From Candidatus Gastranaerophilales bacterium (GTDB lineage Bacteria; Cyanobacteriota; Vampirovibrionia; Gastranaerophilales; Gastranaerophilaceae), in NCBI GenBank assembly GCA_947625445.1, contig CANQOM010000031.1:1-12927 (forward strand): 12,927 nt of DNA, read 5' to 3'. Below are positions 5,340 through 12,927 of the stretch, piece by piece. The position numbers were made by a program, and so were the translations under genes. Position 1 is the stretch's first letter; every line of letters starts with the position of its first letter. A model generated the notes under the pieces. It worked only from the letters and a program-made list of their open reading frames with translations. It had not been told where the DNA came from and made no database searches.

Positions 5340-7325
5340 ATGATTCAACGGATTGGGATTGGAAGTAGTATTGCTGACAAACAAAGAAAAGTAACTATTC
5401 CAGTAAGTAATATTAATAACGGAACAAAGTATACAAACCACGAATATAATTATACAAGTGAAAAATTATTAAATGCTCTTCAGGCGTTTTATAACATACA
5501 GACATCGAAAACAGTTAGTTTTGGAAAAAGTTTAAGTGAAACATTCGAAGAATTAAATCAACCTATGATTACTTGCCGTGATTTATCAAAGGGAAAAGAG
5601 GGAGAAGTAGTAGGGCATAGGGTTCCTGTTCATGAATTAATAGATGAATTTAGTGAATCTCTTCCACATACTTATGATGCAATAAAAACGAATATAGAAA
5701 TATCATCAACAAAAGATTCTGTAACAGAGGCAAGAACACAATTAAAGAATACTCCGGAAGGGATGTTATATGAAGTAAAAGTTACACCCGAGAGGTTAAA
5801 AACAGAGCCATATACTTTAACTGAAAAATTACCTCAAGTTTTAAGAGTTAAACAAGATGCGAATATAGATGAAAGACCATTTATACTAAATACTAACGGA
5901 AAGTTGATGATAGTTCTTGAAGACGGTAAAAATGTTTTACTTACAAATGCAGGAACAGTTATAAAAAAATCAGGTAAACATGACAGACTAACAATGGAAG
6001 CGATTCAAGAAAATAATAATTTTATTCCTTTTACTCCTAAGATTCAGAAAGTTGAACAAAAAATTCCACAAGAATCTGAAGGAGTCGGAACTGAAATAAT
6101 TATCGGAATGGAAGATGGCAGATTTGTACCGGAAATTATAGATAGTATTAAATCGTTTACCGACAAAGTCAATAACGGAGAAATAGTTCTTGATAAATTT
6201 GTAGCAAGTCCGAATGCAAAAAATACACAATTAGTAATGCTGGCAGGAGGTTTTGGTTCAAGAGCAGAATATACAAATGCATCATCAGACGGAATATTTC
6301 ATTCAAAAGAAAAGGGTGCACAATCAACAAAAGGTATATTCAAAACCGCTACAGGTTTCACTCCGATGGAAACCACGTTTATTTCATTACATAATGCCGG
6401 ATTGCTAGATTGCTCAAAAGGAAAACTTGAAATAGGTGATAACATTAAGTTTTACTTAAATAAATCCGGAGTAAACAAGGATAACGGAGGATTTACACTC
6501 GATTTAGCAGATTTGACAGAAAGAAGCGGAAGAAAAAATATTACAATATTACCCAATGATTCAATGTCAAGGTTAACAAACGCATATAAAGAAGCCATGA
6601 AATTAACAAATTCAGGCAAAGCTGCAGTTGCTATGATAGCAAAAGAAGTAAAATCCGAAGATGCAAAAGGTAATTTCGGAATTATGAAACTTGGTGAAGA
6701 TAATGAAATTCTTGAATTTGCAGAAAAACCAAAAGTAATACCGGAAGGTTATGAAAAAGACGGTAAATGTTTAACAAATACATTCCAATTTCAAGTAAGC
6801 AATGAGGCAATTGAAGCATTAAGAAATTTAGAACCATATTTCCCATATTCAAAAGATGCCCGTGATTGGTCTAAATCTTTTATTCCGATTTTAATGGCAT
6901 TAACAACAAAAGATGATATACAAGAAATAAGAAATGTAATAGAAAAAACTATTCCAAACCTAATCCCTGGCTCAATACCTGATGGTGTTATAGAGTATTC
7001 AAAAGCCATGCTGGAAGGTCAAAAAGTATATGCGATACCAACAGATGAACCTTGGGCTGATTGCGGTACTTTAAATGCTTTATATCATACAACTATGCAA
7101 ATTGCAAACGGTGATTTCCCGCTTGAAGATTTTGAAAGACAAAATGTGCTTAGTTGTACAAATACACAAACAGGATTAGTCGCTTCTTCTCCTATTCAAA
7201 AATCCATTATTGAAGGGAAATACATTATTAATGGTGAAGTTATGGCAGTACCTAAAGCTAAAAAGGTTAACCCTGAAATAGTTGATGATTATATAAATCA
7301 GGGATTAATTATTATAAATGAATAA
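5340..7325 (+). CDS. Nucleotidyltransferase (NTP-transferase fold) with a long unknown N-terminal region
   Basis: The product is 661 residues. From about residue 297 it has the features of sugar-1-phosphate nucleotidyltransferases, such as ADP-glucose pyrophosphorylase or UTP-glucose-1-phosphate uridylyltransferase. These are the nucleotide-binding loop LAGGFGSR (301-308), TKGIFK near 330-335 in place of the usual KP motif, PMETTFISLHNAGL (342-355), a probable metal-binding aspartate in LPNDSM (404-409), NFGIMKLGEDNEILEF (445-460) with AEKP (461-464), and PWADCGTLNALY (571-582). Such enzymes activate a sugar phosphate with an NTP; the substrate is not evident. Family enzymes are often 300-430 residues; here the first 290 residues are an unassigned region containing TVSFGK at 58-63. 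An insertion of about 20 residues separates the GSR loop from the lysine. ATG 5340 has AAGG 9 nt upstream. It faces the proline gene set across a shared terminator. Confidence 0.8.
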   Translation: MIQRIGIGSSIADKQRKVTIPVSNINNGTKYTNHEYNYTSEKLLNALQAFYNIQTSKTVSFGKSLSETFEELNQPMITCRDLSKGKEGEVVGHRVPVHELIDEFSESLPHTYDAIKTNIEISSTKDSVTEARTQLKNTPEGMLYEVKVTPERLKTEPYTLTEKLPQVLRVKQDANIDERPFILNTNGKLMIVLEDGKNVLLTNAGTVIKKSGKHDRLTMEAIQENNNFIPFTPKIQKVEQKIPQESEGVGTEIIIGMEDGRFVPEIIDSIKSFTDKVNNGEIVLDKFVASPNAKNTQLVMLAGGFGSRAEYTNASSDGIFHSKEKGAQSTKGIFKTATGFTPMETTFISLHNAGLLDCSKGKLEIGDNIKFYLNKSGVNKDNGGFTLDLADLTERSGRKNITILPNDSMSRLTNAYKEAMKLTNSGKAAVAMIAKEVKSEDAKGNFGIMKLGEDNEILEFAEKPKVIPEGYEKDGKCLTNTFQFQVSNEAIEALRNLEPYFPYSKDARDWSKSFIPILMALTTKDDIQEIRNVIEKTIPNLIPGSIPDGVIEYSKAMLEGQKVYAIPTDEPWADCGTLNALYHTTMQIANGDFPLEDFERQNVLSCTNTQTGLVASSPIQKSIIEGKYIINGEVMAVPKAKKVNPEIVDDYINQGLIIINE

Positions 7326-7351
7326 AAAAAGAGGCAAATGCCTCTTTTTTT
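7324..7351. terminator. Bidirectional terminator between convergent genes
   Basis: GAGGC (7331-7335) pairs with GCCTC (7340-7344) around AAAT. The stem is flanked by seven A on the left and seven T on the right, which also pair. Both strands therefore read hairpin plus T-run, ending the gene at 5340-7325 and the leftward proline set. Confidence 0.92.
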
Positions 7352-7369
7352 ATAAATATTATTAAGTTA

Positions 7370-7720
7370 TTAAAGCGGTAAATACATAGCCTCAGCCAAG
7401 ATATTATATAATTTTCTGTAATCTTTATCACTTAACATGGTATTTGTCTTATTATTTAAAAATAAAGCAACTATTCCTCTTTGATAATCATAAACAGGAA
7501 CATTTGCGTGAGTATTTACTGTCTTTTTATTTAAAATTTGAGATTTAATAAACTGTACATTTTTTACTTCATTATCAGAACAACCATATTTTTTACATAT
7601 ATTTTCAAAAGAATCTTGTTTAACTAAATTTAATATAACAGGTTTTCTAAGAAATCCCTGCCTTCTGTATAAAGCATTGCTATTTCCAAATGAAGTATTA
7701 GAAGAGATAGAATCAATCAT
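7370..7720 (-). CDS. Small protein of unknown function, last gene of the proline set
   Basis: I do not recognise the 116-residue product. It begins MIDSISSNTSFGNS, sharing an SFG motif near the N-terminus with other proteins in this window. A stretch at about 30-60 (VKQDSFENICKKYG followed by SDNEVKNV) faintly resembles a LysM repeat, but the usual GDT and the final IP are missing, so this is only a hint. There is no signal peptide or membrane helix. The start at 7720 has AAAGGA 5 nt upstream. It lies 17 nt after the proA stop on the same strand and before the shared terminator, so it is probably co-transcribed with proBA; no link to proline synthesis can be inferred from its sequence. Confidence 0.75.
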   Translation of the reverse strand: MIDSISSNTSFGNSNALYRRQGFLRKPVILNLVKQDSFENICKKYGCSDNEVKNVQFIKSQILNKKTVNTHANVPVYDYQRGIVALFLNNKTNTMLSDKDYRKLYNILAEAMYLPL

Positions 7721-7737
7721 ATATATCCTTTCATAGA

Positions 7738-8985
7738 TTACTTATAAAATTTTCTTTTGCCTGAAGAAAAATCTTCGACAATATCACCGTTACCAAATAG
7801 TTTATATTTATATATCGTAAGTCCTTCAAGTCCGACAGGCCCTCTTGCATGGGTTTTATTTGTAGAAATTCCAACTTCTGCACCAAAGCCATACCTAAAA
7901 CCGTCAGCAAAACGTGTTGAAATATTTTTATAAACACCTGCAGAATCAACATACAACATAAATTTTTCTGCATTTTCATCATTTTCTGTCATAATGCAAT
8001 CAGTATGTCCTGAACCATATTTATTTATATGACTAATTGCCTCATCAATATTGTTAACAATTTTAACTGAAACTATTTTATCAGAATATTCTTTATGCCA
8101 ATTATCAACTTCAAAATTAACTTTGACCGAATTATTTTTAAAAGCAGTTAAAAGTTTATCAAATATTTTATCTTTAATATTCTTATGTATAAGTATAGTT
8201 TCAACACTGTTACAAGCACTTGGATACTGACATTTAGCATCAATACATACTTTTATTGTTTTTTCAATATCGGCATCTTCATCAATAAATATATGACATA
8301 CACCGTCAGAATGTCCTAAAACAGGAATTTTTGTATTTGATTTTATATATTTAACTAAAGAATTAGAGCCTCTCGGAATAATTAAATCTATATATTCATC
8401 AGCATCAAGCATATCTTTAACATCTTCTCTTGAAAATAAAAGATTAATCATATTTTTAGGAAATTCATTTATTGAATTAAGAGTATCATTTATAATATTA
8501 AAAATTTGAATATTAGTTTCAGAAGCTTCAGCTCCACCTTTTAAGATTACTGCATTTGATGATTTGATAGCGAGTGAAACAATTTGAGATATAACATCCG
8601 GTCTTGCTTCAAATATAACACCTATAACACCTATAGGACATGATACTTTTTTCAGAGTAATTCCTTCTGCAATATCTTTTGACCAAATGATATTATTAAC
8701 AGGTTCAGGTAATAAAGCTATATCTTTAACTCCTTGAATCATATCTCTGATTTTATTATCATCTAATTTTAATCTGTTATATGCACTTTGTGTGATTTCA
8801 CCATTTTGAAGCATTAATTTTGCATTATCAAGGTCTTTTTGATTTGCTATGAAAATATTATCAATATTCATCTCTAAAGCTTTAGCAACCATTGATAAAG
8901 CATTGTTTTTTATTTCAGAAGACAATTTTAAAGCCAGAATTGAAGCATTTTTAGCCTTTTTTGCAATATTTTTAACAGAATCCAT
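7738..8985 (-). CDS. proA: Glutamate-5-semialdehyde dehydrogenase (gamma-glutamyl phosphate reductase) ProA
   Basis: ProA reduces gamma-glutamyl phosphate with NADPH to glutamate-5-semialdehyde, the second step of proline synthesis from glutamate. The 415-residue product has the expected length and aldehyde-dehydrogenase superfamily fold. Landmarks are CPIGVIGVIFEARPDV (about 116-131), ILKGGAEA, LIIPRGS, PVLGHSDGVCH, the catalytic cysteine region YPSACNS (Cys at about 258), SGHTDCI, and the C-terminal block GFGAEVGISTNKTHARGP followed by GLEGLT. The start is ATG 8985, with AGGAG 8 nt upstream; a GTG at 8994 overlaps that site. Only 11 nt separate it from the proB stop, so the pair is translationally close and co-transcribed, the common bacterial proBA arrangement. 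Confidence 0.97.
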   Translation of the reverse strand: MDSVKNIAKKAKNASILALKLSSEIKNNALSMVAKALEMNIDNIFIANQKDLDNAKLMLQNGEITQSAYNRLKLDDNKIRDMIQGVKDIALLPEPVNNIIWSKDIAEGITLKKVSCPIGVIGVIFEARPDVISQIVSLAIKSSNAVILKGGAEASETNIQIFNIINDTLNSINEFPKNMINLLFSREDVKDMLDADEYIDLIIPRGSNSLVKYIKSNTKIPVLGHSDGVCHIFIDEDADIEKTIKVCIDAKCQYPSACNSVETILIHKNIKDKIFDKLLTAFKNNSVKVNFEVDNWHKEYSDKIVSVKIVNNIDEAISHINKYGSGHTDCIMTENDENAEKFMLYVDSAGVYKNISTRFADGFRYGFGAEVGISTNKTHARGPVGLEGLTIYKYKLFGNGDIVEDFSSGKRKFYK

Positions 8986-8993
8986 AACCTTCA

Positions 8994-8998
8994 CTCCT
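8994..8998 (-). promoter_or_regulatory. Ribosome-binding site fixing the proA start
   Basis: AGGAG on the minus strand lies 8 nt before ATG 8985 and overlaps both the proB stop codon and the alternative GTG at 8994. This favours the ATG. Confidence 0.65.
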
Positions 8999-10127
8999 AC
9001 AATATAGCAATATTGTCTTTTGTAATAATAGCATCGTAATTTTTATGTCCTAATATTTTATAAATATTATCAGAATGTTCACCCTTGACTTTATCACAAT
9101 CTGATGAAGAATAATTTGCAATTCCTCTTGCAAATTCAAAATTATTTTCATCAAGAACAGAAACAACATCGCCTCTGTCAAATGAACCGTTAACTTTTAA
9201 TACACCTATTGCAAGCAAACTTTTATCTTTTTCTTTTATAGCTTTTTTAGCTCCGTCATTTACAACAATTTGACCTGTAATATTAGTCGCATACGCAATC
9301 CAACGTCTTTTTTGAGATAATTGGGTGACAGGATAAAAGACTGTACCAATTTTTTCACCGTTAAATAATTTATCAATAATACCCGTATTTTTACCGTTTG
9401 CTATAATAGCATAGCCACCTGAATGCGTAACAACTTTTACCGCTTGAAGTTTAGAACGCATACCACCTCTTCCGCCTGATGAGGCATTAAGTCCTAAATT
9501 TTCTATGTCTTCAGTTATTTCATATACTTCTGAAATATGTTTTGCATTAGGATTATCTTTCGGATTATCATCATACAACCCGTCAACATCAGATAAAATA
9601 ACAAGTAAATCAGCATCAAGCTTTGTTGCAACTAATGCTGAAAGTTTATCGTTATCAGAAAAACTAACATCAAATATTGGACCTGAATCTTCAAGTTCGG
9701 AAGTTGATACTGTATCATTTTGATTTATTATAGGTATAACTTTTAAATCTAATAATGTATTCAAAACATTACTAATACTCAAATATCTAACCCTGTTAGA
9801 AAAATCATCTTCTGTCAAAAGTATTTGAGCGGTATTTATTGAATATTTGTTAAATCCATCCTCATAAACCGACATTAATTGACATTGTCCAACTGCAGCA
9901 CAAGCTTGTTTTACTGACAAAGATTGAGAAGAATCCACATTTAATTTTTTAGACCCAAGCCCGACAGCACCTGATGTAACTATTATTACTTCTTTTCCTT
10001 TTTTATGCAGTTTTGATATTGATTCTATAAAAGAATAAATACGAGACAGAGAAATTTCTCTGTCTTCGTTTCTTAAAACATTTGTACCAAACTTAAATAT
10101 TATTCTTTTAGTTTTTGTTATATCCAT
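8997..10127 (-). CDS. proB: Glutamate 5-kinase ProB with C-terminal PUA domain
   Basis: ProB phosphorylates glutamate with ATP to gamma-glutamyl phosphate, the first and usually proline-inhibited step of proline synthesis. The 376-residue product has the two-domain layout of E. coli ProB. An amino-acid kinase domain spans about 5-260 with FKFGTNVL (11-18), VTSGAVGLG (50-58), IPIINQNDTV (131-140), SDNDKLSALVA (157-167), LSDVDGLY (178-185) and SGGRGGMRSK (217-226). A PUA domain follows at about 283-365. The ATG at 10127 has no Shine-Dalgarno sequence, unlike every neighbour except the GDPD-like gene. A TATAAT lies immediately upstream, so the mRNA may be leaderless. It sits 23 nt behind the upstream nucleotidyltransferase-like gene on the same strand and 11 nt before proA. 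Confidence 0.97.
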   Translation of the reverse strand: MDITKTKRIIFKFGTNVLRNEDREISLSRIYSFIESISKLHKKGKEVIIVTSGAVGLGSKKLNVDSSQSLSVKQACAAVGQCQLMSVYEDGFNKYSINTAQILLTEDDFSNRVRYLSISNVLNTLLDLKVIPIINQNDTVSTSELEDSGPIFDVSFSDNDKLSALVATKLDADLLVILSDVDGLYDDNPKDNPNAKHISEVYEITEDIENLGLNASSGGRGGMRSKLQAVKVVTHSGGYAIIANGKNTGIIDKLFNGEKIGTVFYPVTQLSQKRRWIAYATNITGQIVVNDGAKKAIKEKDKSLLAIGVLKVNGSFDRGDVVSVLDENNFEFARGIANYSSSDCDKVKGEHSDNIYKILGHKNYDAIITKDNIAIL

Positions 10128-10134
10128 AGAATTT

Positions 10135-10162
10135 ATTATAATTTAAACAATTATTGTTGCAA
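10135..10162 (-). promoter_or_regulatory. Possible internal promoter giving a leaderless proB mRNA
   Basis: On the minus strand TTGCAA (10162-10157) and TATAAT (10140-10135) are 16 nt apart. The -10 hexamer ends 7 nt before the A of the proB ATG, so transcription would begin at or one base before that ATG. The -35 element lies in the last codons of the upstream gene. Confidence 0.5.
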
Positions 10163-11554
10163 ATAAACAACTGTATTTTTAGCATTAATATTTAAATCAT
10201 CAATCATTTTATCAAACAGTTTTCTTGCTTGATTACTAAAAGTTATATTACCTCTTTCGTCTACGTTATTTCTGATACTGTTTCTAATCTCGAATGGTAA
10301 ATTTTTATAATAACCCGCATTAATATATTTCATAGCCTGAGAAAAATCTTTTTGAGAACCAAGATCTGACCAAGTTTCATTTTCATTAATCATTGCGAGT
10401 TTCATATCAAGATGATTACCATTATTATCAGTAATTTCTCCTTCATTTAAAGCTCTAAGTGCCGGAGCAATAACCATAGAAGAAAAATCATATCCTTTAT
10501 CAGGATTCAAAAAACTTTCAGGATTTTTCGTATAATTTTCTTTTATCCATTTTAATACCGGAGTTGATATAATATAAGGACCAACTGCAGATAAACATTT
10601 GCCTTCACCAAGTTCCGGAATAACACAACTTGATATATAATTATCATCTTGAGGTTTTTCAGTAAATTCATCTATTTTTTTATTTTCAAAAGAATCAATT
10701 TTTACAATGCTTAGGCTTTTTGTTTTATCTTTATCTACAGGAATTGTTGTAATTGTAAACCCGGAATTATTTTTTTCATGCTCTTTCATTAATCTTGAAA
10801 TATTTACATCTGTGAAATTATCGCCCCAAGAAAAAACAATCGGCTTATCAACAGAAATTTTACCTGATTTTAATCCTTCTAAAAATGCATAAGCGCTACC
10901 TTGTGCCGGTTTTACATTTATAAAGTCATATCCGTTATCAAGTTTTCCGGTTTTTGCGTAATTTGAAATTACATTCTGAACAAGTGACATAGGTTGACCG
11001 TTTAGTGTAGCAGGGATTATTGAAGCAGGTTTTGTTACACCGCCTTGAAGTGAAGTAATATCTTTGTATCTTGTTCCATCTCCATCTGACGGGATAAAGA
11101 AATTATAATCATTTTTTGCTCTATCAGTAATAGAATCAAGATAATAATTTAAAATTTCGTTATGTTTCCCTTCTGTCCAAAATTTCATATATTCTGATTT
11201 CATTCTTTTATCAGGTCCATCATCATCCAACCTTATACTTCCATATAATTTACCTTTAAAAGAAGGTGTTTTAGTATTTTTTATTCCTATTGAAAAATCA
11301 CGCCCTAATATTTCTGTTTCAGGAGTTATTAACAATCTCAATCCCTTATATTCCGGATTTTTGGGCTCAATAATAAACTTAGAACCTACCTTTTTGTTTG
11401 AAACATTTTCAACAAGCGAGAAATATTTAGATGCATTACCCTGCATATCTAAAAATTCACCATTAATTCCTTCATTTGTTAATTTTTTGTCAGATTTAAA
11501 AGATGCCAACTCTACATTTTGGGCATATACAGGTGAAATACTATTAACCCTCAT
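10151..11554 (-). CDS. Divergent nucleotidyltransferase-like protein
   Basis: The product is 467 residues. From about residue 150 it shows a divergent NTP-transferase fold. The loop DGDGTRY (157-163) stands where GGxGTR is normal, then TKPASIIPA (174-182) for the KP motif, GQPMSLVQNVI, VFSWGDNFTD (240-249) with the metal-site GD, DEFTEKP (295-301), and ETWSDLGS (393-400). The conserved KP, GD, EKP and W-x-D-x-G positions suggest the active-site frame is kept. Loss of one loop glycine means activity is uncertain. Residues 1-150 are unassigned and contain two SFK motifs (ASFK near 17-20, PSFKG at 97-101). There is no signal peptide. The start is ATG 11554 with AAGGAG 6 nt upstream. It precedes proB by 23 nt and is probably the first gene of that transcript. 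It is more divergent than the enzyme at 5340-7325, and its substrate is unknown. Confidence 0.72.
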   Translation of the reverse strand: MRVNSISPVYAQNVELASFKSDKKLTNEGINGEFLDMQGNASKYFSLVENVSNKKVGSKFIIEPKNPEYKGLRLLITPETEILGRDFSIGIKNTKTPSFKGKLYGSIRLDDDGPDKRMKSEYMKFWTEGKHNEILNYYLDSITDRAKNDYNFFIPSDGDGTRYKDITSLQGGVTKPASIIPATLNGQPMSLVQNVISNYAKTGKLDNGYDFINVKPAQGSAYAFLEGLKSGKISVDKPIVFSWGDNFTDVNISRLMKEHEKNNSGFTITTIPVDKDKTKSLSIVKIDSFENKKIDEFTEKPQDDNYISSCVIPELGEGKCLSAVGPYIISTPVLKWIKENYTKNPESFLNPDKGYDFSSMVIAPALRALNEGEITDNNGNHLDMKLAMINENETWSDLGSQKDFSQAMKYINAGYYKNLPFEIRNSIRNNVDERGNITFSNQARKLFDKMIDDLNINAKNTVVYLQQ

Positions 11555-11724
11555 TATAAACTCCTTTTTTGCAGAAACACATATCTTTCAAGTGTTCAAA
11601 ATATTTTTTTTGTTATTATTCTATTTAATTAATTCATAAAAATTTACATATATATAATTCAATTAAAGAATTATGAAAAACATGCCGATAAAAGATATAT
11701 TAATAGTTTTAGGAGTGATTATTT
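11555..11724. other. Divergent intergenic region with a small dyad
   Basis: This 170-nt, very AT-rich gap separates two divergent genes and must hold promoters for both, but no hexamer pair is convincing. A perfect 7-bp inverted repeat, ATAATTC (11654-11660) and GAATTAT (11668-11674) with a 7-nt spacer, could be an operator. In such AT-rich sequence it may also be chance. Confidence 0.3.
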
Positions 11725-12927
11725 ATGAATATAGCAAACAATGTTAAAACAAGCGGTTTTTATCAAGAGATGATAAAAGCAGCAGAAAGTATTGAAACAA
11801 AAAATACACCTGAAAACGCTATAGAACCGACTCCTTTTGAAGAAGACTCATTTTTTTCAAGCACGGAAGAAACAACTTCTGTCGATTATGATGCTCAAAT
11901 TTCAGATAAAACAAGAGAAGTAGAAGATAAAAAAAGTGTACTTGATAAAACACAGAAAGAATATGATGAAATTCAAGAGAAAATAGAAGAAAAAGAAGAT
12001 GAAATAGAAAAAAAGAATAAAGAAATAGAAGAAAAACAAAAAGAAATTGATACAAAGAAACGTCAGTTAAAAAGGTATGAGAATGCAACGGATGAAATAG
12101 GAAGAAAGAAATATAAGACCATAGCGAAAGACTTACAAGGTTTATATGATGAGTTATCAGGGTTATATAGTAATTTAACCAATTTAAATAGTGAATTAAC
12201 AACATTAAAAACAGATTTAGAGAATAAAAGCAGTGATTTGAAATTAGCACAAAGTGATTATGATAATGCAACGACAGAGTTAAATGAATTAGAGAAATCA
12301 AAACCTGCAGTAAGTAGTAACGCAACAGAAAAAACAGATTCAGTTAATGAAACAGATGTAAATTCAAATATAAATAATAATATAGTAGAAGGTAAAACTC
12401 TAAGTGATTATGTATCAGCAGAAGAAATTGCTTATGCAGAAGCATATGGACTTGATTTGACAGAAAAATTAGAAAATGGTGAACCAAGATTTATAATTGC
12501 CATGGGGCCTGGCGATAATGGTTTATTTAAAGATAACAATTATCACATATACGATAGAAAACCCAGATATAATGGGGATCCACTCTCCGGAGGAATTGCG
12601 ATAGCCAGTCAATATTGGCATCGTGAAAAAAATTGCGATGAAAATATAGGGAAAGTAGATATGCATTTTGGAAGTAGTTATTTGCGCAATTTTAAACAAG
12701 TTGGTTGCGGTCAGGGACGGGAATATTTTTGTCTAACTGATTGTGGAAAGATTGCTTCATGCGGAAATGCATGTTATACCGGAACTCATTGTTCTCCATT
12801 ATCTCTTGATATAGATGGTGATGGGGTAAGTACTTCTGCACAAGTCATAGATTATGATATAGATGGAGATGGCGAAACAGATAAAATTAATGATTCTGAT
12901 GATGCAGTTTTAGTATTTGATAAAGAT
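11725..12927 (+). CDS. Large coiled-coil, cysteine-rich protein with calcium-loop repeats, 5' part only
   Basis: The frame is open for 401 codons to the window edge. Residues 1-60 are acidic and low in structure. A long charged coiled coil covers about 62-190, rich in Glu and Lys with heptad-like spacing. A Ser/Asn/Thr linker (191-225) leads to a globular part. Seven cysteines fall between 304 and 356 (304, 328, 336, 340, 346, 350, 356). SPLSLDIDGDGVSTS (357-371) and DYDIDGDGETDKIND (376-390) follow. These DxDGDG loops match the calcium-binding type seen in dockerin/EF-hand loops and in the 'LDLDGDG' region of RTX-like cyanobacterial exoproteins. There is no signal peptide, so if exported it would need a signal-independent route; this is inference. 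The ATG 11725 has AGGAG 9 nt upstream. The function is unknown; an adhesin or other surface protein is the likeliest guess. Confidence 0.8.
   Translation, partial: MNIANNVKTSGFYQEMIKAAESIETKNTPENAIEPTPFEEDSFFSSTEETTSVDYDAQISDKTREVEDKKSVLDKTQKEYDEIQEKIEEKEDEIEKKNKEIEEKQKEIDTKKRQLKRYENATDEIGRKKYKTIAKDLQGLYDELSGLYSNLTNLNSELTTLKTDLENKSSDLKLAQSDYDNATTELNELEKSKPAVSSNATEKTDSVNETDVNSNINNNIVEGKTLSDYVSAEEIAYAEAYGLDLTEKLENGEPRFIIAMGPGDNGLFKDNNYHIYDRKPRYNGDPLSGGIAIASQYWHREKNCDENIGKVDMHFGSSYLRNFKQVGCGQGREYFCLTDCGKIASCGNACYTGTHCSPLSLDIDGDGVSTSAQVIDYDIDGDGETDKINDSDDAVLVFDKD

Noticed and set aside
7731..7982. A minus-strand frame overlapping the 3' end of proA
   Set aside because: It is a shifted frame inside proA; the proA frame is intact to its stop, so there is no frameshift.
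11819..12325. A 168-codon open frame on the minus strand, rich in Leu, Phe and His
   Set aside because: It is the exact antisense of the Glu/Lys-rich coiled coil; the composition is what GAA and AAA codons give when read backwards, and there is no ribosome-binding site.

Overview
The window is AT-rich bacterial DNA with ordinary bacterial gene organisation: short intergenic gaps, clear Shine-Dalgarno sites and rho-independent hairpins. All complete genes end in TAA or TAG. The best taxonomic pointer is a Ycf23/DUF561 homologue (2110-2868), a family known mainly from cyanobacteria and red-algal plastids. No photosynthesis gene is present. Together with low GC, a tRNA without encoded CCA, and several proteins that carry a short 'SFG/SFK' motif near the N-terminus, this suggests a non-photosynthetic cyanobacterial relative (Melainabacteria/Vampirovibrionia, perhaps Gastranaerophilales). 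That assignment is inference.

Layout. Positions 1-540 (minus strand) hold tRNA-Asn(GUU), followed 33 nt later by the 5' part of a glycerophosphodiester phosphodiesterase-like gene that leaves the window. From a shared divergent promoter region, pdxJ (vitamin B6 synthesis) runs rightward. It is followed by a small two-helix membrane protein gene with its own terminator, the ycf23-like gene with its own terminator, a stand-alone TOPRIM protein gene whose ribosome-binding site lies just behind that terminator, and a secreted WG-repeat protein gene. A 661-residue protein follows, with a sugar-phosphate nucleotidyltransferase domain fused to about 290 N-terminal residues of unknown type. A bidirectional terminator (7324-7351) separates this rightward block from a leftward gene set. 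Read in its own direction, that set is a second, more divergent nucleotidyltransferase-like gene, proB, proA and a small unknown gene. Beyond a divergent intergenic region, the start of a large coiled-coil, cysteine-rich protein with calcium-loop repeats runs off the right edge.

How the genes work together. ProB and ProA catalyse the first two committed steps from glutamate toward proline; proC is not in this window. PdxJ makes pyridoxine 5'-phosphate. The two nucleotidyltransferase-like proteins and the GDPD-like protein fit nucleotide-sugar or surface-glycan metabolism, but their substrates cannot be read from sequence. The WG-repeat protein and the calcium-loop protein are probably envelope or extracellular. 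No CRISPR array, insertion sequence, prophage or obvious defence island is visible. The less ordinary items are the two variant nucleotidyltransferases, the orphan TOPRIM protein, the recurrent SFG/SFK motif and a possible leaderless proB transcript.
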